64,000 bases of DNA from JBKBIP01 sp046297495. Lineage in GTDB: Bacteria; Planctomycetota; Planctomycetia; Gemmatales; Gemmataceae. Each line of letters starts with the position of its first letter. Position 1 is the stretch's first letter. Below, one piece after another: positions 1 to 7,501 of the stretch. The DNA is taken from positions 15,873 to 79,872 of the forward strand of contig JBKBIP010000029.1 of the NCBI GenBank assembly GCA_046297495.1, given 5' to 3'. Under the pieces are notes generated by a model, which did no database searches, was not told the origin of the DNA, and was given only the letters and a program-made list of their open reading frames with translations. A program made the translations under genes and the position numbers.

Positions 1-127
1 TGAGGCAGCGCTGACGTGCGTGGACTACGACGGTGCCGACGGCAAGGTGTCCATCACCTTCCACCCCACGGGCATCAAGGCGCTGGCGCAGCAACTTGCC
101 GACCAGCGCCAGGAGCGAAGCGCATGA
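1..127 (+). CDS. C-terminal end of a protein, probably a serine recombinase (partial)
   Basis: An open frame beginning at base 2 runs into the window and stops with TGA at 125-127, giving about 41 residues that include the stretch VSITFHPTGIKALAQQL. This kind of ending (a beta strand, then a helix rich in Ala and Gln) is what I associate with the C-termini of planctomycete serine recombinases. The next gene overlaps it by an ATGA and is a typical recombinase partner, which supports that reading. The catalytic part lies outside the window, so the identity is an inference. Confidence 0.5.
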   Translation, partial: EAALTCVDYDGADGKVSITFHPTGIKALAQQLADQRQERSA

Positions 128-537
128 GCACCCCACTGACGTTCGAGTGTAACGTCCACTTCCATCGCCGCGGGCGCGGCAGCCGCAAGGAACTCCGGTC
201 AGGCGAGGAACCGTTGCCCGCCGTCGAGCCGGGCCGAGTGCCCAGGATCGCCCGGCTCATGGCGCTCGCCATCCGGTTTGAGCGGCTGCTCCGCGACGGC
301 GAGGTCGCCAGCTACGCCGAACTGGCCGCGCTGGGCCATGTGACCCGGTCCAGGGTCAGTCAGATCATGAACCTCCTCCAGCTGGCCCCTGACATCCAGG
401 AAGAGATTCTTTTTCTGCCGCGAACGCTGCACGGCCGTGACCCGTTGCAGCTGCGCCAGCTGCAACCGATTGCCGCCGTCCTCGACTGGCAAAAGCAAAT
501 ACGCCTCTGGCGGGAACTGCTGGTCCAGTTTTTCTGA
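124..537 (+). CDS. Recombinase-associated helix-turn-helix protein
   Basis: This 137-residue protein starts at an ATG overlapping the upstream stop codon (ATGA), so the two genes are translationally coupled. Its core contains RFERLLRDGEVASYAELAAL followed by GHVTRSRVSQIMNLLQLAP, a clear helix-turn-helix of the KorB/ParB type. Small basic proteins like this commonly follow serine recombinase genes in planctomycetes. The N-terminal 45 residues are basic and look disordered. A role in DNA binding during recombination or in regulating the recombinase is inferred, not shown. Confidence 0.75.
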   Translation: MSTPLTFECNVHFHRRGRGSRKELRSGEEPLPAVEPGRVPRIARLMALAIRFERLLRDGEVASYAELAALGHVTRSRVSQIMNLLQLAPDIQEEILFLPRTLHGRDPLQLRQLQPIAAVLDWQKQIRLWRELLVQFF

Positions 538-585
538 ATGCAAATGGATACCCCAGAAGTAGCGGCATCGGAGATCAAGAGTCGC

Positions 586-614
586 TTGACAAGGATATTT
601 TTCGGCTATACAAT
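586..614 (+). promoter_or_regulatory. Sigma-70-type promoter
   Basis: A perfect TTGACA at 586-591 is followed after 17 bases by TACAAT at 609-614. Transcription would begin near 621, only a couple of bases before the ATG at 623, so the mRNA would be nearly leaderless. This also argues against the TTG at 614 as a start codon. Confidence 0.6.
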
Positions 615-622
615 TGCTGCTG

Positions 623-844
623 ATGACGATTCACAAAAAAAAACGTGGCCGACCACGCAAGCGCGTGCAGAGCATCAAGAGTGCAAGCGTGTTGCTCCGG
701 CTGGAACCAGGCGAAAAGCAAGGCTTCGCCGAGGCAGCAGCGTTGGCTGGGGCCCCGCTTTCCGTCTGGATGCGTGAACGCTTGCGGCGCGCCGCGGCGA
801 GTGAGTTGCGCGATGCCGGTCGAGTCGTTCCATTCCTCGATTAG
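623..844 (+). CDS. Small basic protein, ribbon-helix-helix or MobC-like
   Basis: The 73-residue product begins with a very basic tail (KKKRGRPRKR) followed by SASVLLRLEPGEKQGFAEAA and PLSVWMRERLRRAA. A short strand followed by two helices is the pattern of ribbon-helix-helix DNA-binding proteins and of relaxosome accessory proteins. The ATG at 623 was chosen because the -10 box of the promoter ends at 614. No relaxase is visible nearby, so a mobilisation role remains a guess. It lies 17 bases upstream of the methyltransferase gene and may share its transcript. Confidence 0.6.
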   Translation: MTIHKKKRGRPRKRVQSIKSASVLLRLEPGEKQGFAEAAALAGAPLSVWMRERLRRAAASELRDAGRVVPFLD

Positions 845-861
845 CATGTAAGGGGGCCAAC

Positions 862-1539
862 ATGCCGAAAGAGAGCAACGCGGCTGAGCAGCTTGTGCGA
901 GACCTCTCCGGGAGGCGATTTGGCACCATTCTGATTGATCCGCCCTGGCGCTTTGCCAATCGCACCGGAAAGATGGCCCCAGAACACAAACGGCTTCATC
1001 GTTACACGACAATGACTTTTGAGGCCATAGCAGCCCTGCCCGTTGCTGACCTGGCACTACCGAAGAGCCACCTGTATCTCTGGTGTCCTAACGCTTTGCT
1101 TCTGGAAGCTCTTCAAATCATGAAAGGTTGGGGCTTTACTTATAAAACCAACATAGTTTGGTACAAGACTCGCAAGGATGGCGGTCCTGACGGTCGAGGC
1201 GTTGGTTTCTATTTCCGCAACGTGACGGAGCTTCTACTGTTTGGAACACGCGGGAAACTCCGAACCCTCAAGCAAGGCCGGCGACAGGTCAATGTCATCG
1301 TGAGCCGAAAGCACGAGCATTCGTGGAAGCCGAGCGAAACCTATACCATTATCGAAGCGTGCAGTCCAGGACCCTATCTCGAGCTATTCGCCCGCCACCT
1401 GCGACCTGGATGGACCAGTTGGGGAGACCAGGCAACTACCTATGAACCCAATCGCCCGGTCGTAGCCATGTACAATGGTCATGCGAAAAGGGGGAAGTGC
1501 TCCACTCAAGCTACCCTGTTTCAAGAGTTCGGATCATAG
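862..1539 (+). CDS. MT-A70 family DNA adenine N6-methyltransferase
   Basis: The 225-residue protein has the catalytic motif DPPW at residues 26-29 within FGTILIDPPWRF, followed by HLYLWCPNALL and a C-terminal AdoMet-binding region (ACSPGPYLELFARH, RPGWTSWGD). These define the MT-A70 family, which methylates adenine at N6. The next gene is a convergent restriction endonuclease whose last bases overlap this gene by 19 bases, so this is most likely the protective methylase of a type II system. The recognition sequence cannot be read from the protein. A site such as RGATCY, known from BstYI, is only a hypothesis. Confidence 0.9.
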   Translation: MPKESNAAEQLVRDLSGRRFGTILIDPPWRFANRTGKMAPEHKRLHRYTTMTFEAIAALPVADLALPKSHLYLWCPNALLLEALQIMKGWGFTYKTNIVWYKTRKDGGPDGRGVGFYFRNVTELLLFGTRGKLRTLKQGRRQVNVIVSRKHEHSWKPSETYTIIEACSPGPYLELFARHLRPGWTSWGDQATTYEPNRPVVAMYNGHAKRGKCSTQATLFQEFGS

Positions 1540-2111
1540 CATTTCATTCCCATGCCAATCAGCAATAATGGGCAACACCCCGCACCACCTCCGTTCACCT
1601 TTGGCATCAGTTTATCCCAATGCGTTGTGGAGGCACCATAGGATTTGCCTTTGCCAAGTTGGTCAAACAACGTCTGCAACTCGGTGAGCCGAGTGATGAT
1701 TACGCCGACCGACAGCACACGCAGTTCCTTTAACAGCCGGAAGTTATTCAAGTCTCGGTCGTAAAACTCCGTCTTATTGTTCCATTCCACCTCTACGCCG
1801 ACGCGGTTTTTGAAGTTGTCGATGCTGTGGGTTGGAATAGGGATTGGAGAACCATCAACTTCGATCTTGATGTCGAAGTCTTTGGGTGCCCAGCCCCGTT
1901 TGGCGAGAAATCCGTCGATGGCAATCGGGATCGGTGAACGCCCGCCGCCCGGAGTGAGAATGTCGCTCTTTTTGAGCGTGAACGCTGTCAGGCACTCTAG
2001 GATATCCTGGAACTCGGAAGGAAAATCCGTGGCCAGAATAGCGCAGGCGTGGTCCCGCTCTTCAAACGTGTACTTGTTGCGCAGGTTTGGGGGAATCAAA
2101 TTCAGGCCCAT
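1521..2111 (-). CDS. BglII/BstYI-like type II restriction endonuclease
   Basis: The 196-residue protein matches what I know of the BglII/BstYI family: a central catalytic segment GVEVEWNNKTEFYDRDLNNF (about residues 105-124), then LRVLSVGVIITR, then a C-terminal YGASTTHWDKL segment. E107 or E109 with K113 are the likely metal-binding and catalytic residues of a divergent PD-(D/E)XK site. The ATG at 2111 was chosen over an upstream TTG at 2129 because GGAAGAGG lies just upstream of it. It converges on the MT-A70 methylase and overlaps its 3' end. Confidence 0.85.
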   Translation of the reverse strand: MGLNLIPPNLRNKYTFEERDHACAILATDFPSEFQDILECLTAFTLKKSDILTPGGGRSPIPIAIDGFLAKRGWAPKDFDIKIEVDGSPIPIPTHSIDNFKNRVGVEVEWNNKTEFYDRDLNNFRLLKELRVLSVGVIITRLTELQTLFDQLGKGKSYGASTTHWDKLMPKVNGGGAGCCPLLLIGMGMKCYDPNS

Positions 2112-2156
2112 TACAACCTCTTCCGTCAAAACGAGGGTATATTCCCAAACTTGGCC

Positions 2157-3126
2157 GTGGACGACAAGTTCGACTCACCTTTCGGCAGCATCGAGGCCGC
2201 GATTGGCCGCTTCCTACCCGCGCCTGGTCGGCGGCGAACCAACATACCCGTATGAGGTCGTTGAGCATGGGCCGGACGATTATGTCGGGATCTGCCCCGA
2301 AACCGAAGACCGCATCGTGCTCGTGCGGGACGATCTGGTCATTTACGAGCTGGACTGGTCTCTGTTCCTGGCCGACGTAGCGGCCGCGTTGGTTTTCAGG
2401 TGCCGTTCCGGCGGGCCGGACGGTCTCCCGCCGGCGACACGCCTGGTCGGCGACTACCGGCCGGTCGCGGGTTATTCGTTCCCGGCCTACCTGACCATCC
2501 CTCTGGAGTCCCGCAGCTTGACGAGCGCGGTGTGCATGCTCGTCTCGACGAGCGACGCCGCGCTCATCCTGTTGACCCCAACCCGGCACCGGCTGCGCCC
2601 CGACGCGCAGCAAATCCTGGAGCGGAAGAAGTGCTGTTGGCTGCCACTGGAGGAGGCTCTGCAAGCGGCGGAGCCGAGGCAATGGCGGCCCACGGACGCG
2701 GCGGTTCAGGCGTTGCGCGACTTCACCAGTCTGCACGTCCCCTCGCCAGAGGCGGACAACGGGAAGGTGTTCTTCCCGACGCCGGCGGGTGCGACGTGGG
2801 CCGACGTCAGCATCCGCTTCGTCGATGGCCATTCCGTCGCGGTTCGGGCCGGGGCCGCTGGTGGGACGTACCACTACGCCCAGCTTGGCATGGCCGATGG
2901 TCGCAATGCCAGGCCGACGAAGAAGTGGGAACTGCTGCATGTCCTCGCCCGGAACCACGGGGTACTGACGTGGAAAAGCTCCGACGCCAGCCGCAAGAAC
3001 AAGAAGCGGCGGGAGCTGCTGGCCAGGGATTTGAAGGCGTTCTTCCGCTTGGGCGGCGAGCCGATCCTGTTGACGGACGACGGCAAGGGCTGGCGAACAG
3101 CCTTCGCCCTGGAGGCGGATGCTTGA
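2157..3126 (+). pseudogene. Conserved planctomycete protein interrupted by a one-base frameshift
   Basis: From a GTG at 2157 one frame reads KFDSPFGSIEAAIGRF. The next frame then continues YPRLVGGEPTYPYEVVEHGP and stays open to a stop at 3126. Removing one C from the CC at 2213-2214 joins the two exactly, giving a protein of about 322 residues. The C-terminal part has a compact region (TWADVSIRFVDGHSVAV) and a basic winged-helix-like end (RKNKKRRELLARDLKAFF). I know no function for it. The break may be a real mutation or a sequencing error. The gene diverges from the endonuclease gene with only about 45 bases between the starts. Confidence 0.65.
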
Positions 3127-3346
3127 AAGGCGAAAGGGGGTGTCCATTCGTACCCGCGAGTGTAAGAGCAGTGGTAACTCGGCGGGGTATGGTTACGCGA
3201 GAGTCTGAGAGTTTTGGCGGGAGAGTTTCGGCGTGCGAGCGTAAACCCGGGGGTTGCACTCGCACCCCGAATGATCTCGCCCGAACCAGAGAGTGCTGGG
3301 GATGGGGCCGGGAACGCGGAAACCCTGGAAAAAAGGCCTGAAATGC

Positions 3347-3378
3347 GAAACGCCGAGGCCATTGGCTCTCGGCGTTTC
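3347..3378. terminator. Hairpin, possible terminator
   Basis: An 11-bp perfect inverted repeat (GAAACGCCGAG at 3347-3357, CTCGGCGTTTC at 3368-3378) encloses a 10-base loop. There is no U-tract beyond TTT, so termination would be weak or factor-dependent. It lies in a gene-free stretch (3127-3467) in which I see nothing else of note. Confidence 0.45.
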
Positions 3379-3467
3379 TCGGTAACTGGTGTGTCTGGTC
3401 CGCTCGTAGAGGGACCAGTCAGCTCCCCGGTCCATCCACTCCAAGAACCAGGGTTTCGTCGAGCTAG

Positions 3468-3790
3468 GTGCTTGGAAAATCAGGAGGTTACGTCAAGCAC
3501 CTACCTTCAAAGTCTCCCCCTGGAATGCCCCCGAAACGGGTCACGAGCACCCTTCCAAAACGCCCTGTGTTAACCGCGATCCTCTCGCTCTGGCCAAGTT
3601 CTACAAGGGCCTTCTCGACAGCGGCACGGTTGAGAATCGTGCCGCTCTGGCTCGTTACCTCGGCGTCAGTCGCTCGCGAGTGACCCAAGTTCTCCGTCGC
3701 CTCGAAAAGGCCCCCAAGCCGGCCACGCACAATGATGCTGCGGGCAGGAAAGGCACGGCCGGGAAGGAGGGCAGCCATGCCGCAGGCTGA
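3468..3790 (+). pseudogene. Helix-turn-helix protein lacking a usable start codon
   Basis: A frame open from 3410 to the TGA at 3790 encodes NRDPLALAKFYKGLLDSGTV and ENRAALARYLGVSRSRVTQV, a clear KorB/ParB-type helix-turn-helix like the one at 124-537. It has no ATG, GTG or TTG before the domain. A GTG at 3468 in the neighbouring frame gives MLGKSGGYVKHLPSKSPP before that frame diverges, which suggests a frameshift around 3550-3575. A 7-bp inverted repeat (GTGCTTG at 3468, CAAGCAC at 3494) surrounds this start region. The domain call is firm. The gene structure is uncertain. Confidence 0.45.
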
Positions 3791-4610
3791 ACCCCTTCTT
3801 GAACTCAACGGGCAGGGGCAGGAGGCCCAATTTCCGAACCCGGAGGAAGGGCCGGGTGCCTCGACCACCCGCACCGAAGAGAGCGACGCAGCCATTGCTA
3901 TTCGGCTGGCAGACGAGCGGCAAGTCGAAGTCTTCTGTGATGAGCTTCGCAGTCCGTGTATTCGCCTGCCTGATGATCCGGTCGAACCGATCTGGCCTCT
4001 TCATCACCAGCGAGTGAGATCCTGGATCGCGGAACTGGTCCATGGCAAGACACGCCGGTTCATTGCGGAGAAGGACATCGCCGCCGTCCTGCGTGTCCTG
4101 GAGGGACGAGCGTGGAAGGCCCCACGCCGAGCCCCGACAACGGACCCGACCTGGCAACGAATCGAACGCGATCCCGTCGCTCTCGCCCTGATGATCTACG
4201 CCAACACCCACGGCGAGTTCGAGGGGATGACGCGGGACCTGTTCGGGAAGCTGTTTGAGCCGACCATCCAGGACCGGCTCCGGATGGCGTCGCTGGCCCA
4301 CAAGTTCCCCCTCAACACGCAGGTGTTCAGCAGGCGGCTCGGTGACGCCAAGGCCGTCCTGCATCAGATCGGGCTCGACATCAACGTCGAACGCAAGGAA
4401 GCGGGGAGCTATTGCACCTTGAAGATAAGGCAGCCCGACTTTCTCCGGGAGCCTGACGGAATCCGCGTCATTCCTACAGCCAAAGCGTCAGGCACAAGTA
4501 CAGGCATGCAAGCCACTTGGCTACCGGCTGACGGAACTGACGCACCCCCGAAGGAGAACATCGAAGCCGTCCTGGCCGAACTCCGTACCATTCGCGAGGA
4601 ACTACCATGA
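3777..4610 (+). CDS. Hypothetical protein preceding the clamp-loader-like ATPase
   Basis: The start at 3777 is chosen because GGGAAGGAGG ends six bases before it. The product is 277 residues, hydrophilic, with a middle section (DPVALALMIYANTHGEFEGM) and a region around residues 160-200 that could be a winged helix (FSRRLGDAKAVLHQIGLDIN). I recognise no family. It overlaps the HTH remnant upstream by 14 bases, and its stop codon overlaps the start of the AAA+ gene (ATGA). The two products are therefore made together and may act in one complex. Confidence 0.75.
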   Translation: MPQAEPLLELNGQGQEAQFPNPEEGPGASTTRTEESDAAIAIRLADERQVEVFCDELRSPCIRLPDDPVEPIWPLHHQRVRSWIAELVHGKTRRFIAEKDIAAVLRVLEGRAWKAPRRAPTTDPTWQRIERDPVALALMIYANTHGEFEGMTRDLFGKLFEPTIQDRLRMASLAHKFPLNTQVFSRRLGDAKAVLHQIGLDINVERKEAGSYCTLKIRQPDFLREPDGIRVIPTAKASGTSTGMQATWLPADGTDAPPKENIEAVLAELRTIREELP

Positions 4611-5422
4611 ATACCACCTACTCGGATCGCAATATCGAGTCCTGGGTCTACTCCAACTGGGGCGAGATCGTCGGCAACCACAGGCTCAAAGCCTTCCTCC
4701 AGGCGATGGCCCGCAGCATCGTCGGACCCGACAAGGGCCAGGGCATCAACACCCTGGTGCTGGGATCGTCCCGCTCGGGGAAAACGTCCACCGTCGAGTT
4801 CTTCGTCAAGACGGTCCTGTGCTGGAACCTGGACCATGAGAAGCTCCAGCCGTGCGGCCAGTGCCAGCCGTGTGTCCAGTGTGCGGGTCGCTACGAGTTG
4901 CTGGACATGGACCAAATCCTCCACGGCGGTCTGGACCATGACGTCTGCTTCGTGCCCATCGACGGCAACAAGTTCACCCAGGCGGACATCGACCAAGCCA
5001 TCGACCGGGCCAATGGCCGCTGTGGCTGGCGGTGGATCTACTACATCGACGAAATCCAGGGGTTGGTCCGTCGCCATCTGGACCACTCCTTGTTCAAGGC
5101 CGTCGAACAGCACAAGCATGTCACCTGGATCGTGAGTACGGCCACGACCAAGGGGCTCGACCCGATGTTCCGCAATCGGTTCACGGAAGTCGCCACGGAG
5201 CTTCCGAGCGTCGGTGAACTGGCCCCGTTCATCGCTCGCCGCTGTCGAGTCCCTGGCATCAACATCACCTGGGACGACGACACCACCCTCATCCGACTCG
5301 CCGAACGGTCGAAGCAACTCACCGGGTTGGCCCTGAAGTGTCTGGCCCAGGCCAAGATGTTCGGGAGCCGCCTCACCCGCGAACTGGTTGAGCAATACGC
5401 CTTCGAGCAGATCGACATGTAG
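4607..5422 (+). CDS. Clamp-loader-like AAA+ ATPase with zinc finger
   Basis: The 271-residue protein has Walker A GSSRSGKT at 53-60, a four-cysteine cluster C83-x2-C86-x2-C89-x2-C92 placed as in DnaX, Walker B WIYYIDE at about 143-149, a sensor 1 region STATTKGLDP at 177 and an arginine-finger-like RNRF at 189-192. The order and spacing fit the ATPase of DNA clamp loaders (DnaX/RuvB group). The long C-terminal domains of cellular DnaX are absent. An element-specific replication or DNA-remodelling role is inferred, probably with the upstream gene to which it is coupled. Confidence 0.88.
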   Translation: MNTTYSDRNIESWVYSNWGEIVGNHRLKAFLQAMARSIVGPDKGQGINTLVLGSSRSGKTSTVEFFVKTVLCWNLDHEKLQPCGQCQPCVQCAGRYELLDMDQILHGGLDHDVCFVPIDGNKFTQADIDQAIDRANGRCGWRWIYYIDEIQGLVRRHLDHSLFKAVEQHKHVTWIVSTATTKGLDPMFRNRFTEVATELPSVGELAPFIARRCRVPGINITWDDDTTLIRLAERSKQLTGLALKCLAQAKMFGSRLTRELVEQYAFEQIDM

Positions 5423-5637
5423 CAACCGCCGTCCGGCTCACGCAGTAACTCGGGGCACGGAGGCCCTCCCTTTCCTTCTCTGCTCCCTTCCACCGTGGCG
5501 ACCGGTCGAATCACACCCCCCGCATCGGACAGGTGCTACCGCTCCCACGTCACTCAGTAATCGTCGTTCGTCCAGGGTAGTTTTCCGAGGAAAGAAAGTT
5601 GACCTCGGTGGACAAACCATCCTGAGAAAGGAGAACG

Positions 5638-6054
5638 ATGATGAGAGGCGACCGATCATACCGGCTCGGCCCCGTCCAGATCACCAGGCACTTCGTAGAT
5701 TGGCATCAATCCGGACCAGACTTCAGCGACTTCGCCCTTCGGACTTACGGGCGAATCAGGTCGATGCCGCCAGGAACCCAGGACCATTTCTACTTCAACC
5801 CTGCCTACACGGTCACGGCCGCCGGTTCTGTCCCGGAGGACATCTTCCTTGAGCAGGCGGAAAGGGCCTGCATCTTATGGATGAAGCAGCTGGATCGGGT
5901 GCTGCGGCCACGGGCCAGGAAGAAGGCAGCCAGGAAGGCAAGCCATAACGAAAGAATGTTGGTGTTCAGCGGCACGCTTATCCTTCACGGCCGCCCGGCA
6001 CACATCAAACGGCTGAATCGGTCATCGAGTCCTCAGACTCAGGCCGCGTGTTGA
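5638..6054 (+). CDS. Hypothetical protein
   Basis: The 138-residue product starts at one of two adjacent ATGs behind a good ribosome binding site (GAGAAAGGAG). It contains RLGPVQITRHFVDWHQSG early and a lysine- and arginine-rich C-terminal part (RARKKAARKA). I see no catalytic motif or membrane segment. The 215 bases upstream hold only a short CCGAGG/CCTCGG inverted repeat. The function is unknown. Confidence 0.6.
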   Translation: MMRGDRSYRLGPVQITRHFVDWHQSGPDFSDFALRTYGRIRSMPPGTQDHFYFNPAYTVTAAGSVPEDIFLEQAERACILWMKQLDRVLRPRARKKAARKASHNERMLVFSGTLILHGRPAHIKRLNRSSSPQTQAAC

Positions 6055-6415
6055 GTCTACGTCAGTGACCATGCCATCATGACCGATGGCCGTTGCCCGG
6101 CGAGGGACGGTGCATCCCGAGCGGCGAGGTTTCCTCTGCGTGACCTCGAAAGGGCGACTACCTCACTAATCCTACTTCTGTTAGCAGTAGTAGAAATTTC
6201 AGCAGCACCAGTACGAGCAGCAACAACGAGAGCAAATCATCATCCATGAGCATGAGGACAACGAGAATCGACCGAAGGTCATAGACGGACACGAACAAGA
6301 GAGGGAATCATAGAGGGACAGGACCAGGGCGGACCAGAGAAGGGCCGCAGGCCCGGGGCAGGTCAAAGACTGATCTCCCGGAGAACAACATCCCAGACCC
6401 CGGAGGATCGTATCA
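6055..6415. other. Gene-free stretch
   Basis: No frame here looks coding on either strand. The segment around 6190-6330 is unusually rich in A and G on the plus strand (repeated AGCAG, GAGCA and GAGG words). A weak hairpin could form near 6170-6190. A ribosome binding site (GGAGG near 6402) serves the next gene. Confidence 0.4.
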
Positions 6416-6718
6416 ATGGCACGGCAGAGTGATGACCAGCGGACGGTGCAGATGCACCTGCTTCCAAGGTCATCACTCGCCCTGCCTGACCTCACCGATG
6501 AATCAGTCCAGGCTTGCCGATCACTCCCCGACACCCGGAGAATCTTCCCGCGGGTGAACACATGGCTCCCTGGAAACGGTGAGCCGAGAGTTTCGGGGGT
6601 AGCAAAAGCAGGTCCAGTAACCCAGACGACGCCGATAAACCCTGGCCCGGGACCAATTACCCTGGTCATGGATGCTGCTCACCAGAGCATCCCGCCGGGG
6701 GAAGGAGGAACGAGATGA
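6416..6718 (+). CDS. Hypothetical protein upstream of a ribbon-helix-helix gene
   Basis: The 100-residue product starts nine bases after GGAGG, and its stop overlaps the next start (ATGA), which is the main support for it being real. The sequence is proline-rich in its second half and resembles no family I know. Together with the next gene it forms a two-gene unit that could be a toxin-antitoxin-like or regulator pair, but no toxin fold is recognisable. Confidence 0.45.
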   Translation: MARQSDDQRTVQMHLLPRSSLALPDLTDESVQACRSLPDTRRIFPRVNTWLPGNGEPRVSGVAKAGPVTQTTPINPGPGPITLVMDAAHQSIPPGEGGTR

Positions 6719-6939
6719 ATGCCGAAGTAGCAGAAGCTCCGACGAATGGTGTGCAGACAGATTCGGCCCTGGAACAGAAGGCTCACGCCCTGCACATCAA
6801 GAACTTGCCGTATGAAGTCTGGTGCCGGGCCAGGCACAACGCAAACCTGAGCGGGATGTACTTCAAGGACTACATTGTACGCCTGTTGGCCGAGAGTCAG
6901 CCCTTCCCACGCCAGGCGAGCCCGCCGACCACCAAATGA
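6715..6939 (+). CDS. Small ribbon-helix-helix-like protein
   Basis: The 74-residue protein contains HALHIKNLPYEVWCRARHNA followed by LSGMYFKDYIVRLLAES, a strand then two helices as in Arc-type repressors and RHH antitoxins. A strong ribosome binding site (GGAAGGAGG) precedes it, and it overlaps the upstream gene by ATGA. A perfect 44-base dyad lies 58 bases after its stop codon and could be its operator. That link is inferred from position only. Confidence 0.65.
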   Translation: MNAEVAEAPTNGVQTDSALEQKAHALHIKNLPYEVWCRARHNANLSGMYFKDYIVRLLAESQPFPRQASPPTTK

Positions 6940-6997
6940 AGGCCCTGGCAGCGGGCAGCTGTTCGACGGCCAACGTCGCCCTGACCTCGGCAGGGTA

Positions 6998-7045
6998 CTC
7001 CTGTTCGGATGCCAGCGATTTTCATCGCTGGCATCCGAACAGGAG
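6998..7045 (+). promoter_or_regulatory. Perfect 22-bp hairpin covering a ribosome binding site
   Basis: Bases 6998-7019 are the exact reverse complement of 7024-7045, with a four-base loop (TTTC). The right arm contains AGGAG of the AGGAGG (7041-7046) that serves the ATG at 7055, so the folded RNA would block translation initiation. No U-run follows, which makes a simple terminator unlikely. As DNA it could also be a symmetric protein-binding site. Confidence 0.7.
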
Positions 7046-7054
7046 GCAACCCGC

Positions 7055-7378
7055 ATGACCCAGACGCGAACAGCAACGCTGTCGGACATCGCCGAACTGC
7101 ACGTCCACTTTCTGGCGATCTTGCCGACCATCGAGCAACATGCCGAACTGGCCCATCGGCACTTGGCCAACTTCCACGACCGAGAGGATGCCATCGCGGA
7201 AACCATCGCCCTCGCCTGGGCCCGGTACTACAGGCTTGCCCGAAGAGGCAAGCACACTTTCGTCTCTCCGACGGTGTTGGCCCATGCGGCAGTCCGTTCC
7301 GTCAGGGCGGGGCGGTTGTTGTGCTGCTCGCATGGAGTCCACCGAAGGAATGGCATCCTGGTCAGCGAATCATCATGA
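7055..7378 (+). CDS. Shortened sigma-factor-like protein
   Basis: The 107-residue product contains FHDREDAIAETIALAWARYY, RLARRGKHTF and AHAAVRSVRAGRLLC. These resemble a Gemmata-type family of sigma-like proteins I know from accessory DNA, whose members are about twice as long. The last residues (HRRNGILVSESS) look unrelated, so the gene is probably truncated. Translation would depend on opening the hairpin that covers its ribosome binding site. Function is unknown. Confidence 0.55.
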   Translation: MTQTRTATLSDIAELHVHFLAILPTIEQHAELAHRHLANFHDREDAIAETIALAWARYYRLARRGKHTFVSPTVLAHAAVRSVRAGRLLCCSHGVHRRNGILVSESS

Positions 7379-7458
7379 ATCCCACGCCAAAGTGCAGCCG
7401 CTGCACGATGCCGCCAGGCTGCTGGCAACATCTCAACTGCTCTTGCAAAGTGATCTGA
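7375..7458 (+). CDS. Possible 27-residue cysteine-rich peptide
   Basis: A short frame starts with an ATG overlapping the previous stop (ATGA) and encodes MNPTPKCSRCTMPPGCWQHL and seven more residues with two further cysteines. Five cysteines in 27 residues, including a CxxC, could bind a metal. There is no strong ribosome binding site, so only coupling would allow translation. It may be chance. Confidence 0.25.
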   Translation: MNPTPKCSRCTMPPGCWQHLNCSCKVI

Positions 7459-7472
7459 TGTTCAGGTATACT
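7443..7472 (+). promoter_or_regulatory. Promoter for the radical SAM gene
   Basis: TTGCAA at 7443-7448 and TATACT at 7467-7472 are separated by 18 bases. Transcription would start near 7480, and AGGAGG follows shortly before the ATG at 7502. Confidence 0.5.
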
Positions 7473-7501
7473 CCCTCAATAACCATCAGCAGGAGGGAGC
7501 C

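Noticed and set aside
2400..3341. A long arginine- and glycine-rich frame on the plus strand
   Set aside because: It is a GC-driven shadow of the frameshifted gene at 2157-3126. Its composition is unlike a real protein.
3420..3429. AGCTCCCCG shared between 3421 and the tRNA-side junction (27170) as a possible left attachment site
   Set aside because: Only nine bases match and the flanks diverge at once. A match this short is not significant in 64 kb.
6199..6669. Cysteine-rich minus-strand frame ending in many Cys
   Set aside because: The cysteines come from a purine-rich stretch of simple words on the other strand. There is no ribosome site.
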